Shown: piece by piece, positions 7,313 to 17,600 of the stretch
How the letters are laid out: each line of letters begins with the position of its first letter
Position numbering within the stretch: the stretch's first letter is position 1
Made by a program: the position numbers and the translations under genes
Source of the DNA: Deltaproteobacteria bacterium
GTDB taxonomy: Bacteria; Desulfobacterota; DSM-4660; Desulfatiglandales; Desulfatiglandaceae
Direction: 5' to 3'
Assembly (NCBI GenBank): GCA_022340265.1
Contig: JAJDOH010000317.1
Location: 1 to 35,687, forward strand
Length of the DNA: 35,687 bases
The notes under the pieces: generated by a model
Seen by the model: only the letters and a program-made list of their open reading frames with translations
The model's database searches: none
What the model was told of the DNA's origin: nothing

Positions 7313-10300
7313 TTACTGAACGGAATTTCGGTCGCCTTGCTTAGACCGGCCCACGTCATCCCTTGTTTTTCTTTCCAGCAAATACGTCTTATAGAGATCG
7401 TTGACACGCTTGAAACGCTGGTTCAAACCATCCAGAAAGGCCGTTGCAGTGGCATCGGGGCCGAGCACTTTTTTTGACAGGATGTCCAATTCAGTGGGGT
7501 CCCGCGGTAGCACATGAATTTGCCGGTCTTCCAGTATTTGGAGAAAATGCTCTATTCTTCTCAAAAAGAGGTAATCCTCCTTGAGTTGCCCGACAATGTT
7601 CCTTTCAAGGATCCCCGCCTCGTAAAGAACGTCCAGCGCTAGCAGGGTGTTTCCCTGGAGCAGCATGGCATTTTCCGGGGCGTGGATCAGCTGCAGGCCC
7701 TGAACCAGAAACTCCACATCCCGCAGTCCCCCGAAGCCGCTCTTGACGTCCGTTCCCCGCTGAATCCCCCGGGTAGTAGCCCGAACCGCCGCCCGGCGCA
7801 TGTGCTCGATGGAGGCTACAATAAAGGGCCTCTCCCTCTTTTCCACCAGGACCGGTTTCAAACTTTCCAGAAACCGGTAGCCTAAGGCGATGTTACCCGC
7901 CACGGGACGCAACTTAAACGCCGCCTGAATTTCCCAAAGGGCCGCATGCTCCCGGTAATAGGTCAACAATCCGTTCAGGCTGGGCACGAGGTCCCCTGAT
8001 GCGCCGAAAGGTCTCAATCGAAGATCGACGCGATAGACATAACCCTCTTCGGTATGATCGGACAGGTCAGATCTCACCGACTCCATAACCTGTGTGTATA
8101 ACCCCTTCATACCTCCCCGGTGCGTAGAAGGCCCATTCTGGCCGGACGCGTCTTCATAAAGCGCCAGGAGATCTATGTCCGAACTGTAGTTGAGTTCATT
8201 GCCCCCCAGCTTTCCGAATGCCATGACACAAAAACGGGTTTCCGGGTCTTTCAGCGTCTCAGGAAGGCTCCCGTCCTCCCCTAAGCGCTGCCAGGTCTTT
8301 TCCACCACAGACTGAGTGATGGCGTCGGCCAGAATCGACAACTCCGCCATCACCTCCCGGGTATCGACCCCCAGGCAGATATCCCGTGTCCCGATGCGCA
8401 AAATCTCACGCCTTCTAAATCTTCGGAGCTTATTGAGCCATTCTCCGTGTCGCCTGCTGATGGATGCGGCCCGACGCAGCTCCGCCATCAGATCTTCGCT
8501 CCGGCGGGTCTTATGAAGCATCTCCGGGATGGTCAACCAATCCAGGAAACCGGGATTGCGGATCAGTGTGTCCGCCAGAAATTGACTCACCGAAAAGACG
8601 CTCAGAAGAATCTCGAGACGCATGGGCTGGGAGAGGAATACCCCGTACTGAAACTCCGGGCTCAAGGTGGTATGTATAAACCGTTCCCAGTTATTGAGCG
8701 CCATATCCGGGTCCGGCCTCGTGGACAGGATGTCAAAGGCCAGCACAGCCAACCTGGAAAAGGCGTTCCGCCGTTCCCCTTCTCCGGCCAGACGTTTGAG
8801 GTTGGAATGGGCCCGTCGGACATTCCTGAACCCTGCTTCACCCAAGATCCGCCCGATCACATCTTCCGACAGGCCTTCAGACATCACCAGATCCACGACG
8901 CTTCCGGTCTTGGGGTCAGGCAAGGCCTCACGGCCGAACTGACGCTCCACAAAGTTTCTGACAGCTGCCGTATGGGTTTCATAATCAATCCTCAACTGCT
9001 GGCCCGGAATCAATCCCCCCACCTTTTCGTAACCCATTCGCCGCGCCAGATGATCGAATTCGTCTGAATTCGGCTCCGGCAGAAAGAGGTCTTTCGCAGA
9101 ACCCCGGAGCATACGCATACCGTTGATCAGGCGCCTTAAGAACACATAGGCAGAATCCATCCGCAAAAATTCTTCGGGTTCCAGCACGCCCGCCTCGGTC
9201 AAGCCTACCAGCGCCTCGTGGATCCGCTGCGATCTCAGTCCGGGATCATCCTTTCCGTACATCACCTGGAGACTTTGAACGCCGTATTCCAGGTCCACCA
9301 GCCCTCCGGCACTGAACTTTGCATTGGGCCCGCCTTTTTTCCCTTTTTCCGCGAATTGCTTTTCCCTGAGGCTGCGCACTTCCTCGAAATCGATGCAATC
9401 CAACCCGTAAATCATCTCATCCCGCAACCGTTCCAACTGAGCACCGAAGGCTGCATCTCCACCGATGGCGCGCAAACGGACCAGTGCCAGCCGCTCAAAG
9501 GAGTGGGCCCCACCGCCCGCTCCATAATACTTACAGAAGTTCTCCAGGCTGGAGGCCAGGGGGCTGGCACTGCCGAAAGGGCGAAGTCTGAGGTCAATAT
9601 GGAAGATACCCTCCCGCTTGGCCTCGATAAAGCGCGACACACCTTTCACAAGCCGGTCATAAAATTCCAGATTCGTCATGACCTCAGAGCCGTCCGTCTG
9701 CCCGTTGTCGCTGTAAACGTAGAGCAGTTCGATGTCCGATGCGTAGCCAAGAGCCCTGCCCCCGAGCTTTCCCAGCGCCATCACAGCGAGTCTTGCCTCG
9801 ATACCCGCAACGGTTCTGGGCTTTCCGAACCGACCGGCCAGGTCCTCATAAACGAAACGTGTGGCTGCGCGCACGACGCTCTCAGCCAGCACGGACACCT
9901 TTTCCGAGAACGCCGCAAATCCGGTGTCCGGGTAAAGGATGTAGTCCAGATCGATCAGAAAGATTTCACGGTCCTTGAATCGATTGAGGGCCTCTTTTTG
10001 TTCCTCCAGGGTCTCGCCCTCCGAAGTGGCGTGCGCCAACCGTTCCTCAACGGTTTTCTCACTTTCGCTGAAACGATGTCCGCGAACGTGAGGCTCAAAC
10101 ATGGGAAGGAGGCTTTCATATTGCAGTCGGATGAAGTCCTCCCACAGAAAATCGCTTGCGCCTAAGAGCCGGGCCAGATCCCTGAGCGTATGGGGATTGG
10201 CCAGCAATTCCATCCATCGCCCTTTTTCCGGGAGGGCAAGAACATCTCTCGTGAGTTGTTCAAACCTTGAAAGCGCCGCATATGGATCGGGCGATTTAGA

Positions 10301-11176
10301 GAGGAAATAGGTAAATTGTTTGGTCAAAAGTACGGACAGGCGCACCCGGTCCAGGACGTCGGGATCGGTGATTTTGCGGCCGGATGGGTTTACCAGATCG
10401 ATTTGATCTTCGATTCGGCTGCCGATGGTCCGAATCCTGACATGCTCGATCTGGACGCGGTTCAGAGATAGGGCGTTGCTCAGGGAATAGAGGAAGGCAG
10501 GCGTATCCTCCGCAACCACCCGCAAACGGGTGAAATGCGCGTGGTGGTTATTGATGTGGATCTCCACAGGGTAAAGGAAAGCGGTTCCATCGGACCCGGT
10601 TTGCGCCAGACGCTGCACCACCATGTTGTTAACCAGGTGCCGGGCCTCACCGGTTGAGGCATCCCCACCTTTTTCCATGAGCCCGATAATGCCTTGAAGT
10701 TTTTCCTTCAACTGGGAGGCCCAAGCCTTGAAAGAGAGGGTCGTTTCCAAATGGCCGGTAAAATGATCGATGATTCGACGCCTTTTTAGGGGATCGGGAA
10801 AAAATTTGCCCCGGGGGCGCGATTGCAGTCTGTTCCCTTTGCCGGGCGCCGGGGCGACGACCTGTCCATAGGTGAAAATGTCACCGGAGAGGACGCTGAA
10901 GCCCATTCCCGCCAGGACCCCTGTAATGATGGAGAACTCGAAAGGATAGTCGAATGCCAGTACCGTAATGTCCACGCTCCCATCCCGGCGGGATGTAGCC
11001 GTCACCTCCAGCGGCCGTTCAGAAGACAGCCTGACCAGACCCATTACCTGGCGGTAAATTTCTTTTTTCGGAAAACTGCTGAAATAGGCATCGCTTAATC
11101 GGTACAGATGTTCTTTGAGGAAGCGCTCATCCACTTCAGGGCATGCGGACTTGAGGCTTCTCAGATCGGGCTTCAT
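7313..11176 (-). CDS. glnE: Glutamine synthetase adenylyltransferase/adenylyl-removing enzyme with N-terminal ACT domains
   Basis: Encodes 1287 residues, about 340 more than E. coli GlnE (946). GlnE attaches and removes AMP on a tyrosine of GSI-beta. Two nucleotidyltransferase halves are visible: LGGRALGYASDIELL (about residues 471-485) and LGGNELNYSSDIDLL (about 990-1004), each followed by an LRLRPFG motif and a GG-x-x-D-x-E motif (GGLVDLEY near 624, GGLRDVEF near 1149). The second half has the full D-x-D; the first has D-x-E. Residues 50-290 are extra and hold two ACT-like segments, around 56-104 (DGSVDITVLAF, GVLAGMGFSVLSGDIFT) and 213-290 (FTRLRVVAEDTPAFLYSLSNAL), the arrangement seen at the C-terminus of GlnD. 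GGAG precedes the ATG by 10 bases. Lies directly downstream of its substrate gene glnA1, after a terminator. Confidence 0.93.
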   Translation of the reverse strand: MKPDLRSLKSACPEVDERFLKEHLYRLSDAYFSSFPKKEIYRQVMGLVRLSSERPLEVTATSRRDGSVDITVLAFDYPFEFSIITGVLAGMGFSVLSGDIFTYGQVVAPAPGKGNRLQSRPRGKFFPDPLKRRRIIDHFTGHLETTLSFKAWASQLKEKLQGIIGLMEKGGDASTGEARHLVNNMVVQRLAQTGSDGTAFLYPVEIHINNHHAHFTRLRVVAEDTPAFLYSLSNALSLNRVQIEHVRIRTIGSRIEDQIDLVNPSGRKITDPDVLDRVRLSVLLTKQFTYFLSKSPDPYAALSRFEQLTRDVLALPEKGRWMELLANPHTLRDLARLLGASDFLWEDFIRLQYESLLPMFEPHVRGHRFSESEKTVEERLAHATSEGETLEEQKEALNRFKDREIFLIDLDYILYPDTGFAAFSEKVSVLAESVVRAATRFVYEDLAGRFGKPRTVAGIEARLAVMALGKLGGRALGYASDIELLYVYSDNGQTDGSEVMTNLEFYDRLVKGVSRFIEAKREGIFHIDLRLRPFGSASPLASSLENFCKYYGAGGGAHSFERLALVRLRAIGGDAAFGAQLERLRDEMIYGLDCIDFEEVRSLREKQFAEKGKKGGPNAKFSAGGLVDLEYGVQSLQVMYGKDDPGLRSQRIHEALVGLTEAGVLEPEEFLRMDSAYVFLRRLINGMRMLRGSAKDLFLPEPNSDEFDHLARRMGYEKVGGLIPGQQLRIDYETHTAAVRNFVERQFGREALPDPKTGSVVDLVMSEGLSEDVIGRILGEAGFRNVRRAHSNLKRLAGEGERRNAFSRLAVLAFDILSTRPDPDMALNNWERFIHTTLSPEFQYGVFLSQPMRLEILLSVFSVSQFLADTLIRNPGFLDWLTIPEMLHKTRRSEDLMAELRRAASISRRHGEWLNKLRRFRRREILRIGTRDICLGVDTREVMAELSILADAITQSVVEKTWQRLGEDGSLPETLKDPETRFCVMAFGKLGGNELNYSSDIDLLALYEDASGQNGPSTHRGGMKGLYTQVMESVRSDLSDHTEEGYVYRVDLRLRPFGASGDLVPSLNGLLTYYREHAALWEIQAAFKLRPVAGNIALGYRFLESLKPVLVEKRERPFIVASIEHMRRAAVRATTRGIQRGTDVKSGFGGLRDVEFLVQGLQLIHAPENAMLLQGNTLLALDVLYEAGILERNIVGQLKEDYLFLRRIEHFLQILEDRQIHVLPRDPTELDILSKKVLGPDATATAFLDGLNQRFKRVNDLYKTYLLERKTRDDVGRSKQGDRNSVQ

Positions 11177-11356
11177 GTGTTCGATTCTCCGTCCGGGGCG
11201 TGGATCGCATGTGCCTGCGACGACGCGTCAAAACGCTAATGACGATCCTTATCATTGTTCAATTGTGGAAAAAGCAACTTGCAGAGAATATCGAATATCT
11301 AACGGGGAATGTCAAATCCCCAAGTAGGGAGTTCGCTCGATTGGATCAAAAAAGAA

Positions 11357-11390
11357 ATAAAAAAAGCCCCCGGTTTTAGGCGGGGGCTTT
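11357..11390 (-). terminator. Rho-independent terminator after glnA1
   Basis: A perfect 10-bp stem AAAGCCCCCG / CGGGGGCTTT (11363-11372 and 11381-11390) with an 8-base loop is followed on the minus strand by a T-rich tract ending at 11357. It starts 17 bases after the glnA1 stop, so glnA1 transcripts probably end here and glnE (start 11176) needs its own promoter or read-through. The remaining 180 bases to glnE hold no convincing promoter. Confidence 0.9.
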
Positions 11391-11406
11391 CTTGGGAAAG
11401 TGGATA

Positions 11407-12831
11407 TTAGATATCGTAGTAAAGGGCGAACTCCCACGGATGGGGCCGCAGGTCAATGGCCTGGACCTCGTTTTTCATTTTGTAGGAGATCCAATTTTCG
11501 ATGACATCCGATGTAAACACATCACCCTTCAGCAGATAATCGTGATCGGCCTCAAGTGCCCCCAGGACTTCCCGCAGGGAACCCGGCGTCTGAGGCACCT
11601 GGGCCAGTTCTTCTGGCGGCAGGTCGTAAATGTCCTTGTCCAGGGCCTCGCCCGGATCGATCTTGTTCTGGATGCCGTCGATGGCAGCCATAAGCATGGC
11701 GGAGAACGCCAGGAAGGGATTGCAGCTGGGGTCCGGACAGCGGAATTCGATTCGTTTGGCCTTTTCCGACTGCGAGTAAAGGGGGATACGGATGGCGGCG
11801 CTTCGATTCCGCATGGAATATGCCAGGTTGACCGGGGCCTCGAATCCGGGCACCAGCCGCTTGTAGCTGTTGGTGGTGGGATTGGTGAAAGCCAGGAGGG
11901 ACGGGGCGTGCTTCAGAAGCCCGCCGATGGCAAACATGGCCATCTCCGACAGTCCCGCATAGCCGTCTCCAGCAAACAGGTTGGCGCCATCCTTCCAGAG
12001 GGACATGTGTACGTGCATGCCCGTGCCGTTGTCGTTAAACAGGGGCTTGGGCATAAACGTGACGGTTTTTCCGTACTTACGGGCCGTATTCTTGATCACG
12101 TACTTGTACTTGAGCAGATTGTCGGCCATGGTGACCAGCGGCGCGAACCGCATGTCGATCTCGGCCTGACCGCCCGTAGCCACTTCATGATGCTGGGCTT
12201 CAATGAGCACCCCGATCGACTCCAGGGTCAACATCATTTCGCTTCTGAGATCCTGCATGGTGTCGGTGGGGGGTACCGGAAAATAGCCTTCTTTGTAGCG
12301 CACTTTGTAGGACAGATTGGGCTCTTCTTTCCGGCCGGCATTCCATCGGCCCTCCACGGAGTCAAGATGGTAATACCCCTCGTGTTCGTTCTGATCGAAA
12401 CGGACGTCGTCAAAGACGAAAAATTCGGCCTCGGGCCCGAAAAAGGCTGTGTCGGCCATCCCCAGGGACTTTACATAATTCTCCGCCTTGCGGGCGATGT
12501 TACGGGGGTCCCGGGTGTAATCCTCGCCGGTCACGGGATCACAGATATTACAGCTGATGACCAGTGTTTTTGCTGCGAAAAAAGGATCTAGAAACGCGGT
12601 TTCCGGCACCGGCTTGACAAGCATGTCCGACTCGTTGATGGCCTGCCATCCACGGATGCTGGACCCGTCAAAACCCAAGCCCTCATCAAAGGTTGCTTCC
12701 TCGAATTCCCTGGCGGGAATGGAGAAATGCTGCCAAAGACCGGGAAAATCCATAAACCGCAAATCCACCACCTGGACCCCTTCCGCCTTGATCAGGTCCA
12801 TAACATCTTTGGGCGTTTTCAATTCGCTCAT
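11407..12831 (-). CDS. glnA: Glutamine synthetase type I-beta (adenylylation-controlled)
   Basis: Encodes 474 residues. Makes glutamine from glutamate, ammonia and ATP as a dodecamer. Signatures: [10 protein letters not shown] near residue 53, [10 protein letters not shown] near 132, the ATP-binding [13 protein letters not shown] near 317 and [13 protein letters not shown] near 364. The adenylylation loop [11 protein letters not shown] is intact, with the target tyrosine at residue 402, and the beta-subtype insertion is present, so the enzyme should be a GlnE substrate. The start is set at MSELKT because GAGGAGG lies about 9 bases upstream; a longer frame to 12876 has no such support. A sigma-54 promoter lies about 120 bases upstream and an inverted repeat beyond that. 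glnE follows downstream. Confidence 0.97.
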   Translation of the reverse strand: MSELKTPKDVMDLIKAEGVQVVDLRFMDFPGLWQHFSIPAREFEEATFDEGLGFDGSSIRGWQAINESDMLVKPVPETAFLDPFFAAKTLVISCNICDPVTGEDYTRDPRNIARKAENYVKSLGMADTAFFGPEAEFFVFDDVRFDQNEHEGYYHLDSVEGRWNAGRKEEPNLSYKVRYKEGYFPVPPTDTMQDLRSEMMLTLESIGVLIEAQHHEVATGGQAEIDMRFAPLVTMADNLLKYKYVIKNTARKYGKTVTFMPKPLFNDNGTGMHVHMSLWKDGANLFAGDGYAGLSEMAMFAIGGLLKHAPSLLAFTNPTTNSYKRLVPGFEAPVNLAYSMRNRSAAIRIPLYSQSEKAKRIEFRCPDPSCNPFLAFSAMLMAAIDGIQNKIDPGEALDKDIYDLPPEELAQVPQTPGSLREVLGALEADHDYLLKGDVFTSDVIENWISYKMKNEVQAIDLRPHPWEFALYYDI

Positions 12832-12949
12832 TTTTTTGTTCCTCCTCTTGGTGTTAAATATGAATCGTAAAAACAACTGGTAACGGGTTTGTCAAATCGG
12901 GTACTTCGGTGAAACACATCCCGCTGAGCCGTCCTCTCCTGCATCACAC

Positions 12950-12965
12950 AGCAAAATGCATGCCA
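12950..12965 (-). promoter_or_regulatory. Sigma-54 (-24/-12) promoter of glnA1
   Basis: The minus strand reads TGGCATGCATTTTGCT, which matches the consensus TGGCACG-N4-TTGCW at all but one position and has the required GG-N10-GC spacing. The predicted start is near 12939, giving a leader of about 108 bases before the glnA1 ATG. A sigma-54 promoter implies an AAA+ activator, normally NtrC for glnA; the inverted repeat at 13029-13087 is at a suitable distance (about -125). No activator gene is in the window. Confidence 0.85.
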
Positions 12966-13028
12966 CGGAATCCGGGCGACCAAATGCAGCGTCTTCAGGC
13001 CAATTGAGACAGATTTATTGAAAAAAGG

Positions 13029-13087
13029 TCGCTATCCATCGACATTTTTGTATAAACACGGTCGATTTTTATACAAAAATGTAGCGA
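13029..13087. promoter_or_regulatory. Long inverted repeat upstream of the glnA1 sigma-54 promoter (candidate enhancer)
   Basis: A perfect 14-base inverted repeat, CATTTTTGTATAAA (13043-13056) and TTTATACAAAAATG (13068-13081), is separated by 11 bases. An outer pair TCGCTA (13029-13034) and TAGCGA (13082-13087) extends it with an 8-base asymmetric gap, and ATCGAC (13038-13043) is complementary to GTCGAT (13061-13066). Each arm contains ACATTTTTGTA or most of it; the same 11-mer recurs upstream of glnA2 at 29715-29725. Its position about 125 bases upstream of the predicted glnA1 start fits an activator site. It does not resemble the enteric NtrC consensus. An alternative is an RNA hairpin at the 3' end of purF mRNA, since six T's follow on the minus strand. 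Confidence 0.6.
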
Positions 13088-13090
13088 GTC

Positions 13091-13115
13091 AAAAAATGCG
13101 GCGGGACCCATGCCG
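13091..13115 (-). terminator. Weak candidate terminator after purF
   Basis: On the minus strand CGGC (13112-13115 read in reverse) and GCCG (13099-13102) can pair around a 9-base loop, followed by A and six T's (13091-13096). The stem is short, so this is only a possible stop, about 47 bases after the purF stop codon. The long inverted repeat just beyond could serve instead. Confidence 0.3.
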
Positions 13116-13161
13116 ACGTCAGGTTTCTTTCCCCCGTTTTAAATGCTAAAATCCGGGCGCC

Positions 13162-14568
13162 TTACTCGAGGCAAAATTTGGATGTTTCTTTGTCGATGGC
13201 AACCGGGTAATCACCGTTAAAGCAGGCGAAACAGAGGTCCTGATCGGGAATGGCGGTCGCTTTTTTGAGGTTATCGATGGAAAGGTAGCCCAGGCTGTCC
13301 AGACCCACGAAATCTCTTATCTCATCCACCGACTTGCTGGCGGCAATCAGTTCGCCCCTGGTGGAGAAATCAATGCCGTAATGGCAGGGATGGGCATGGG
13401 GCGGACAGCTCACCACCATGTGCACTTCGCTGGCACCGATCCCGCGAAGGGTCTTGACCCGGGTCTTGGCCGTGGTGCCGCGAATGATGGAATCCTCCAT
13501 AATCAGGACTCGCTTGCCTTTCAGCAATTCCCTCACCGGATTCAGTTTCACTTTGACCCCGAAATCCCGCATACTCTGAGAAGGCTGAATAAAAGTTCTG
13601 CCGATGTAGTGATTACGAATCATCCCCATCTCCAGGGGAATGCCCGATGCCTGGGCGTAACCGATGGCCGCGTAATTACCGGAATCCGGAAAGGGCATCA
13701 CAAAATCCACATCCAGGGGGAATTCCTTGGCCAGCAGTTCACCCTGCCGCTTTCGAAACAGGTAAACGTTTTCGCCGAAAACATTGCTGTCGGGCCGTGC
13801 AAAATAGATGAGTTCAAAAATACACTGACTTTTTTGAGCCTGAATACCTGAATGAATGCTTCTGACACCGTCTTTGTCGATAATCACGATCTCACCGGGT
13901 TCGATAACCCGTATGAATTCGGCCTCCACCAGGTCGAAAGCGCACGTCTCTGAAGCAAGCACATAAGCGGAACCCAGTTTCCCCAGACAGAGTGGTCGAA
14001 ACCCATTGGGATCCTTGGCGGCAATGAGGCTGTCTTCTGTCATGACCACCACCGAATAGGCACCCCGAAGCTGAGCCATCGCCTCGATCATGGCCTGTTC
14101 AATCCCGAGGTTCATGCGCCGGGCCGTCAGGTGCAGCACTACCTCACTGTCCATGGTGGTTTGGAAAATGGAACCGTTTTCTTCCAGTTCCGAACGGATC
14201 CGGTGGGCATTGACAATATTGCCGTTATGGGCAATGGACATGGAACGGCCCGAATGGCGCACTCGAAAAGGCTGGGCATTCACCAGCAGAGAAGACCCGG
14301 TGGTTGAGTAGCGCACATGCCCCAGGGCCATATTCCCTTTCAGCCCGTTTAAAATCTGTTCATTAAAAATCTCGGAAACCAGTCCCATGGCTTTATGCTC
14401 CACAACCTGTTTGCCGTCGGAAGCCACGATACCCGCGCTTTCCTGACCTCGGTGTTGAAGGGCATAAAGCCCGAAATAGGTTAGTTTGGCAGCGTCTTCA
14501 TGACCATAGACGGCAAAGATACCGCATTCATCCCTGGGTCGTCTGGACTGAAATTCTGTATCGCACAT
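13162..14568 (-). CDS. purF: Amidophosphoribosyltransferase
   Basis: Encodes 468 residues. Catalyses the first committed step of purine synthesis, moving glutamine amide nitrogen onto PRPP. The N-terminal glutaminase has the sequence CGIFAVYG; the nucleophile would be Cys15 after removal of the propeptide MCDTEFQSRRPRDE. The PRPP site is the LIMEDSIIRGTTAK segment. Cysteines at CIFELIYFARPDSN, HPCHYGID and DLCFACFNG match those that hold the 4Fe-4S cluster in the Bacillus-type enzyme, which is oxygen-sensitive and fits an anaerobe. The ATG at 14568 gives a normal propeptide; a TTG at 14658 would add 30 unlikely residues. It follows carB by 104 bases and is probably in the same transcript. Confidence 0.95.
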   Translation of the reverse strand: MCDTEFQSRRPRDECGIFAVYGHEDAAKLTYFGLYALQHRGQESAGIVASDGKQVVEHKAMGLVSEIFNEQILNGLKGNMALGHVRYSTTGSSLLVNAQPFRVRHSGRSMSIAHNGNIVNAHRIRSELEENGSIFQTTMDSEVVLHLTARRMNLGIEQAMIEAMAQLRGAYSVVVMTEDSLIAAKDPNGFRPLCLGKLGSAYVLASETCAFDLVEAEFIRVIEPGEIVIIDKDGVRSIHSGIQAQKSQCIFELIYFARPDSNVFGENVYLFRKRQGELLAKEFPLDVDFVMPFPDSGNYAAIGYAQASGIPLEMGMIRNHYIGRTFIQPSQSMRDFGVKVKLNPVRELLKGKRVLIMEDSIIRGTTAKTRVKTLRGIGASEVHMVVSCPPHAHPCHYGIDFSTRGELIAASKSVDEIRDFVGLDSLGYLSIDNLKKATAIPDQDLCFACFNGDYPVAIDKETSKFCLE

Positions 14569-14672
14569 GGCTCGTACCCGTTCATCAGGATAAGGTTTCC
14601 GGAACCGTAAGGTGCAGGGCAGATGGCAGGGCCACTGGAAAAAATCCCCATTCCGCAAACGGCATTCCGTAA

Positions 14673-17600
14673 TCAGTTATTATGGTATTCCTGTACAGTT
14701 CTAACCTTCATATCTTCTTCCGACATGGACTGGATGGCGGAAAGAGTCGCTTTGGCACCAGCCAGTGTCGTGGTGTATGGAACGTTCAGTGTCAATGAGG
14801 CCCTGCGGATGGAGTATGATTCTGCAATGGCTTTCTTGTCGCTGGTGGTGTTGATCACCAGGTGAATCTCTCCGTTCTTGATCATGTCCACCACATGTGG
14901 GCGCCCTTCCCGCACCTTGTTCACGGGCTTATTGACCACGCCGTTCTCCATCAGAAAGTGTGATGTTCCTTTTGTCGCCAGAATCTCGAAACCCAGATCG
15001 AAAAGCCCCCTGGCAACGGGGAGAACCGCCGCCTTGTCACTATCCTTTACACTGATAAAAACGGTTCCCGAAAGGGGAATTTTCTGACCGGCGGCCAATT
15101 GGCTCTTTCCGAAAGCCAGACCGAAAGTCCGATCAATACCCATGACCTCACCGGTGGATTTCATCTCCGGCCCAAGAATGGTGTCCACCCCCGGAAACCG
15201 GCTGAAGGGAAAGACCGCCTCTTTCACGGATACATATTCCGGAAACACTTCACGTGTTAAACCTAACTCAGTAAGGGTTTTTCCCATGATGACCTGGGTG
15301 GCCAATTTGGCCAGCGGCACACCGGTGGCTTTGCTTACAAAGGGAACGGTTCGCGATGCCCGCGGATTCACTTCGATCACAAAAATGATCCCATCTTTCA
15401 CCGCGTACTGGATGTTCATGAGACCCACCACGGAAAGCTCTTTTGCCAGCGCCCGGGTGTGCGCCATAATGGTATCAACAATGCCCGCATCCAGAGAAAC
15501 GGGCGGCAATACGCAAGCGCTGTCACCGCTGTGGATGCCCGCCTCTTCGATATGCTCCATAATGCCGCCAATGACGGTATCCTTTCCGTCCGAGATGGCA
15601 TCCACATCAATTTCAATGGCCCCGTCCAAAAACCGGTCAATGAGTACGGGCTTCCCAGGAGAAACCTGCACCGCCGTTTTCATATAGTATTCTAAATCCT
15701 TTCGGTCGTAAACGATCTCCATGGCCCGTCCCCCCAGCACAAAGGAAGGTCTTACCACGGCAGGATACCCGATCCGCTCCGCAATGCGAATGGCTTCATG
15801 CTGATTTACGGCAATGCCGTTTTCAGGCTGCAGGATTCCCAGTTTCTTGAGCAGCACCTGGAAGCGCTCCCGGTCTTCAGCCCGGTCGATGCTGTCCGGG
15901 CTCGTCCCCAGAATTTTGACGCCGGCGTCCGCCAGGGGGACTGAAAGATTCAGAGGGGTCTGACCGCCAAACTGGACGATGATTCCTTCAGGTTTTTCCT
16001 GCTCTACAATATGAAGTACGTCTTCACGGGTGAGCGGCTCAAAATAGAGCCGGTCGGATGTATCATAATCGGTACTGACGGTTTCCGGGTTGCTGTTCAC
16101 CATAATGCTTTCAATGCCCATCTCCCGCAGAGCCAGCGAGGCATGAACGCAGCAGTAATCAAATTCAATCCCCTGGCCGATGCGGTTGGGCCCGCCACCC
16201 AGAATCACCACTTTTCTATTTTGGGTTGTGCGGATTTCGTTTTCCTGCTCGTAGGTGGAATAGTAATAGGGGGTGTAAGCTTCAAATTCGGCGGCACAGG
16301 TGTCCACCAGTTTGTAAACCGGTTCCACACCCTTCGCTTTCCGAATCTGCCGGATACCTTCTTCGGTGGTACTAAAAATGTCGGCCAACTGAATATCCGA
16401 AAAACCGTATTCCTTGACCTGCTTCAAGAAATCCTCATCCCAGTTTTCAGGGCCATCCTGATCCTTCGCCATTCCGCGCAGCCGGCCTTCAAAGGCCTGA
16501 ATCTGCTGGATATGAAATAGAAACCACGGATCGATACGCGAGAGTTCGTAAATCTTCTCAATGGTAACTCCGCGGTTGAACGCCTCGTAGAGATAAAAAA
16601 GCCGTTGAGAACTGGGATGAATGAGCCCCCTTTCCAGCTCATAGTCATCAATCTTGGAAAGGATGCAGTCGGGGGTATCAGTCCCCATGCCGTACCGTCC
16701 GATTTCAAGAGACCGAACCGCCTTTTGAAGGGATTCCTTGAAAGTCCGGCCGATGGCCATGGTCTCCCCAACGGATTTCATGGATGTGGTCAACGAATCC
16801 TGGGTGCCCGGGAATTTTTCAAATGTCCACCGGGGCACCTTCACCACACAGTAGTCGATGGTCGGTTCAAAGGATGCGAGGGTTTCCCGGGTAATATCGT
16901 TGGGTATTTCATCCAGAGTATAACCCACAGCCAGCTTGGCGGCAATCTTGGCAATAGGAAATCCGGTGGCCTTGGAAGCCAGCGCCGAACTTCGTGAAAC
17001 CCGGGGGTTCATTTCAATAACCACCATTTCTCCGGTATCCGGATGAACGGCGAACTGAATGTTGCTCCCTCCCGTTTCAACACCGATCTCTCGAATGATA
17101 GCCAGGGAGGCATCCCGCATCATCTGATATTCGCAATCGGAAAGGGTCTGGGCGGGCGCCACGGTGATGCTGTCACCCGTGTGAACGCCCATGGGATCAA
17201 AGTTTTCAATGGAGCAGATAATCACAACATTGTCTTTGAAATCCCGCATAACCTCCAATTCGTATTCTTTCCAGCCGAGAAGGGATCTTTCCATTATCAC
17301 TTCGGAAATCATACTGGCGCTCAGACCCGCCTTGGCAATCTCTTCCATCTCTTCCCGGTTGTAAGCCACACCACTCCCGATACCGCCCAGAGTGTAGCTG
17401 GCGCGAATAATAATGGGGTAACCAATCTGCTCCGCCGCGTACCGGGCCTCATCCATGTTCCTGGCAATAAAATTATCCGGCACTTTAAGGCCGATTTTCT
17501 TCATGGCGTTTCGAAACTGTTCTCGGTCCTCCGCTTTCTGAATCACCGGCAGGGATGCACCCAGCATCTCCACTCCGAGTTTTTCCAGAATCCCGGACTC

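Noticed and set aside
7113-7316. Open frame continuing the dehydrogenase frame after its stop, with a hydrophobic tail (LVVARLYLTAVTANIVCLGL)
   Set aside because: It has no convincing start or ribosome binding site, and the hydrophobicity alone is weak evidence.
9218-10165. A 315-codon open frame on the plus strand
   Set aside because: It is antisense to the conserved body of glnE, has no domain motif and no ribosome binding site; long antisense frames are common in GC-rich genes.
11297-11315. Small inverted repeat GGGGA/TCCCC between glnA1 and glnE
   Set aside because: Arms are only five bases, and it has no link to a promoter or T-run.
11392-12591. A 399-codon open frame on the plus strand
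   Set aside because: It lies opposite glnA1, which is conserved end to end; the antisense translation has no recognisable features.
14569-14658. TTG-started N-terminal extension of purF
   Set aside because: It would place 44 residues before the catalytic Cys, where PurF propeptides are short; no ribosome binding site is seen.
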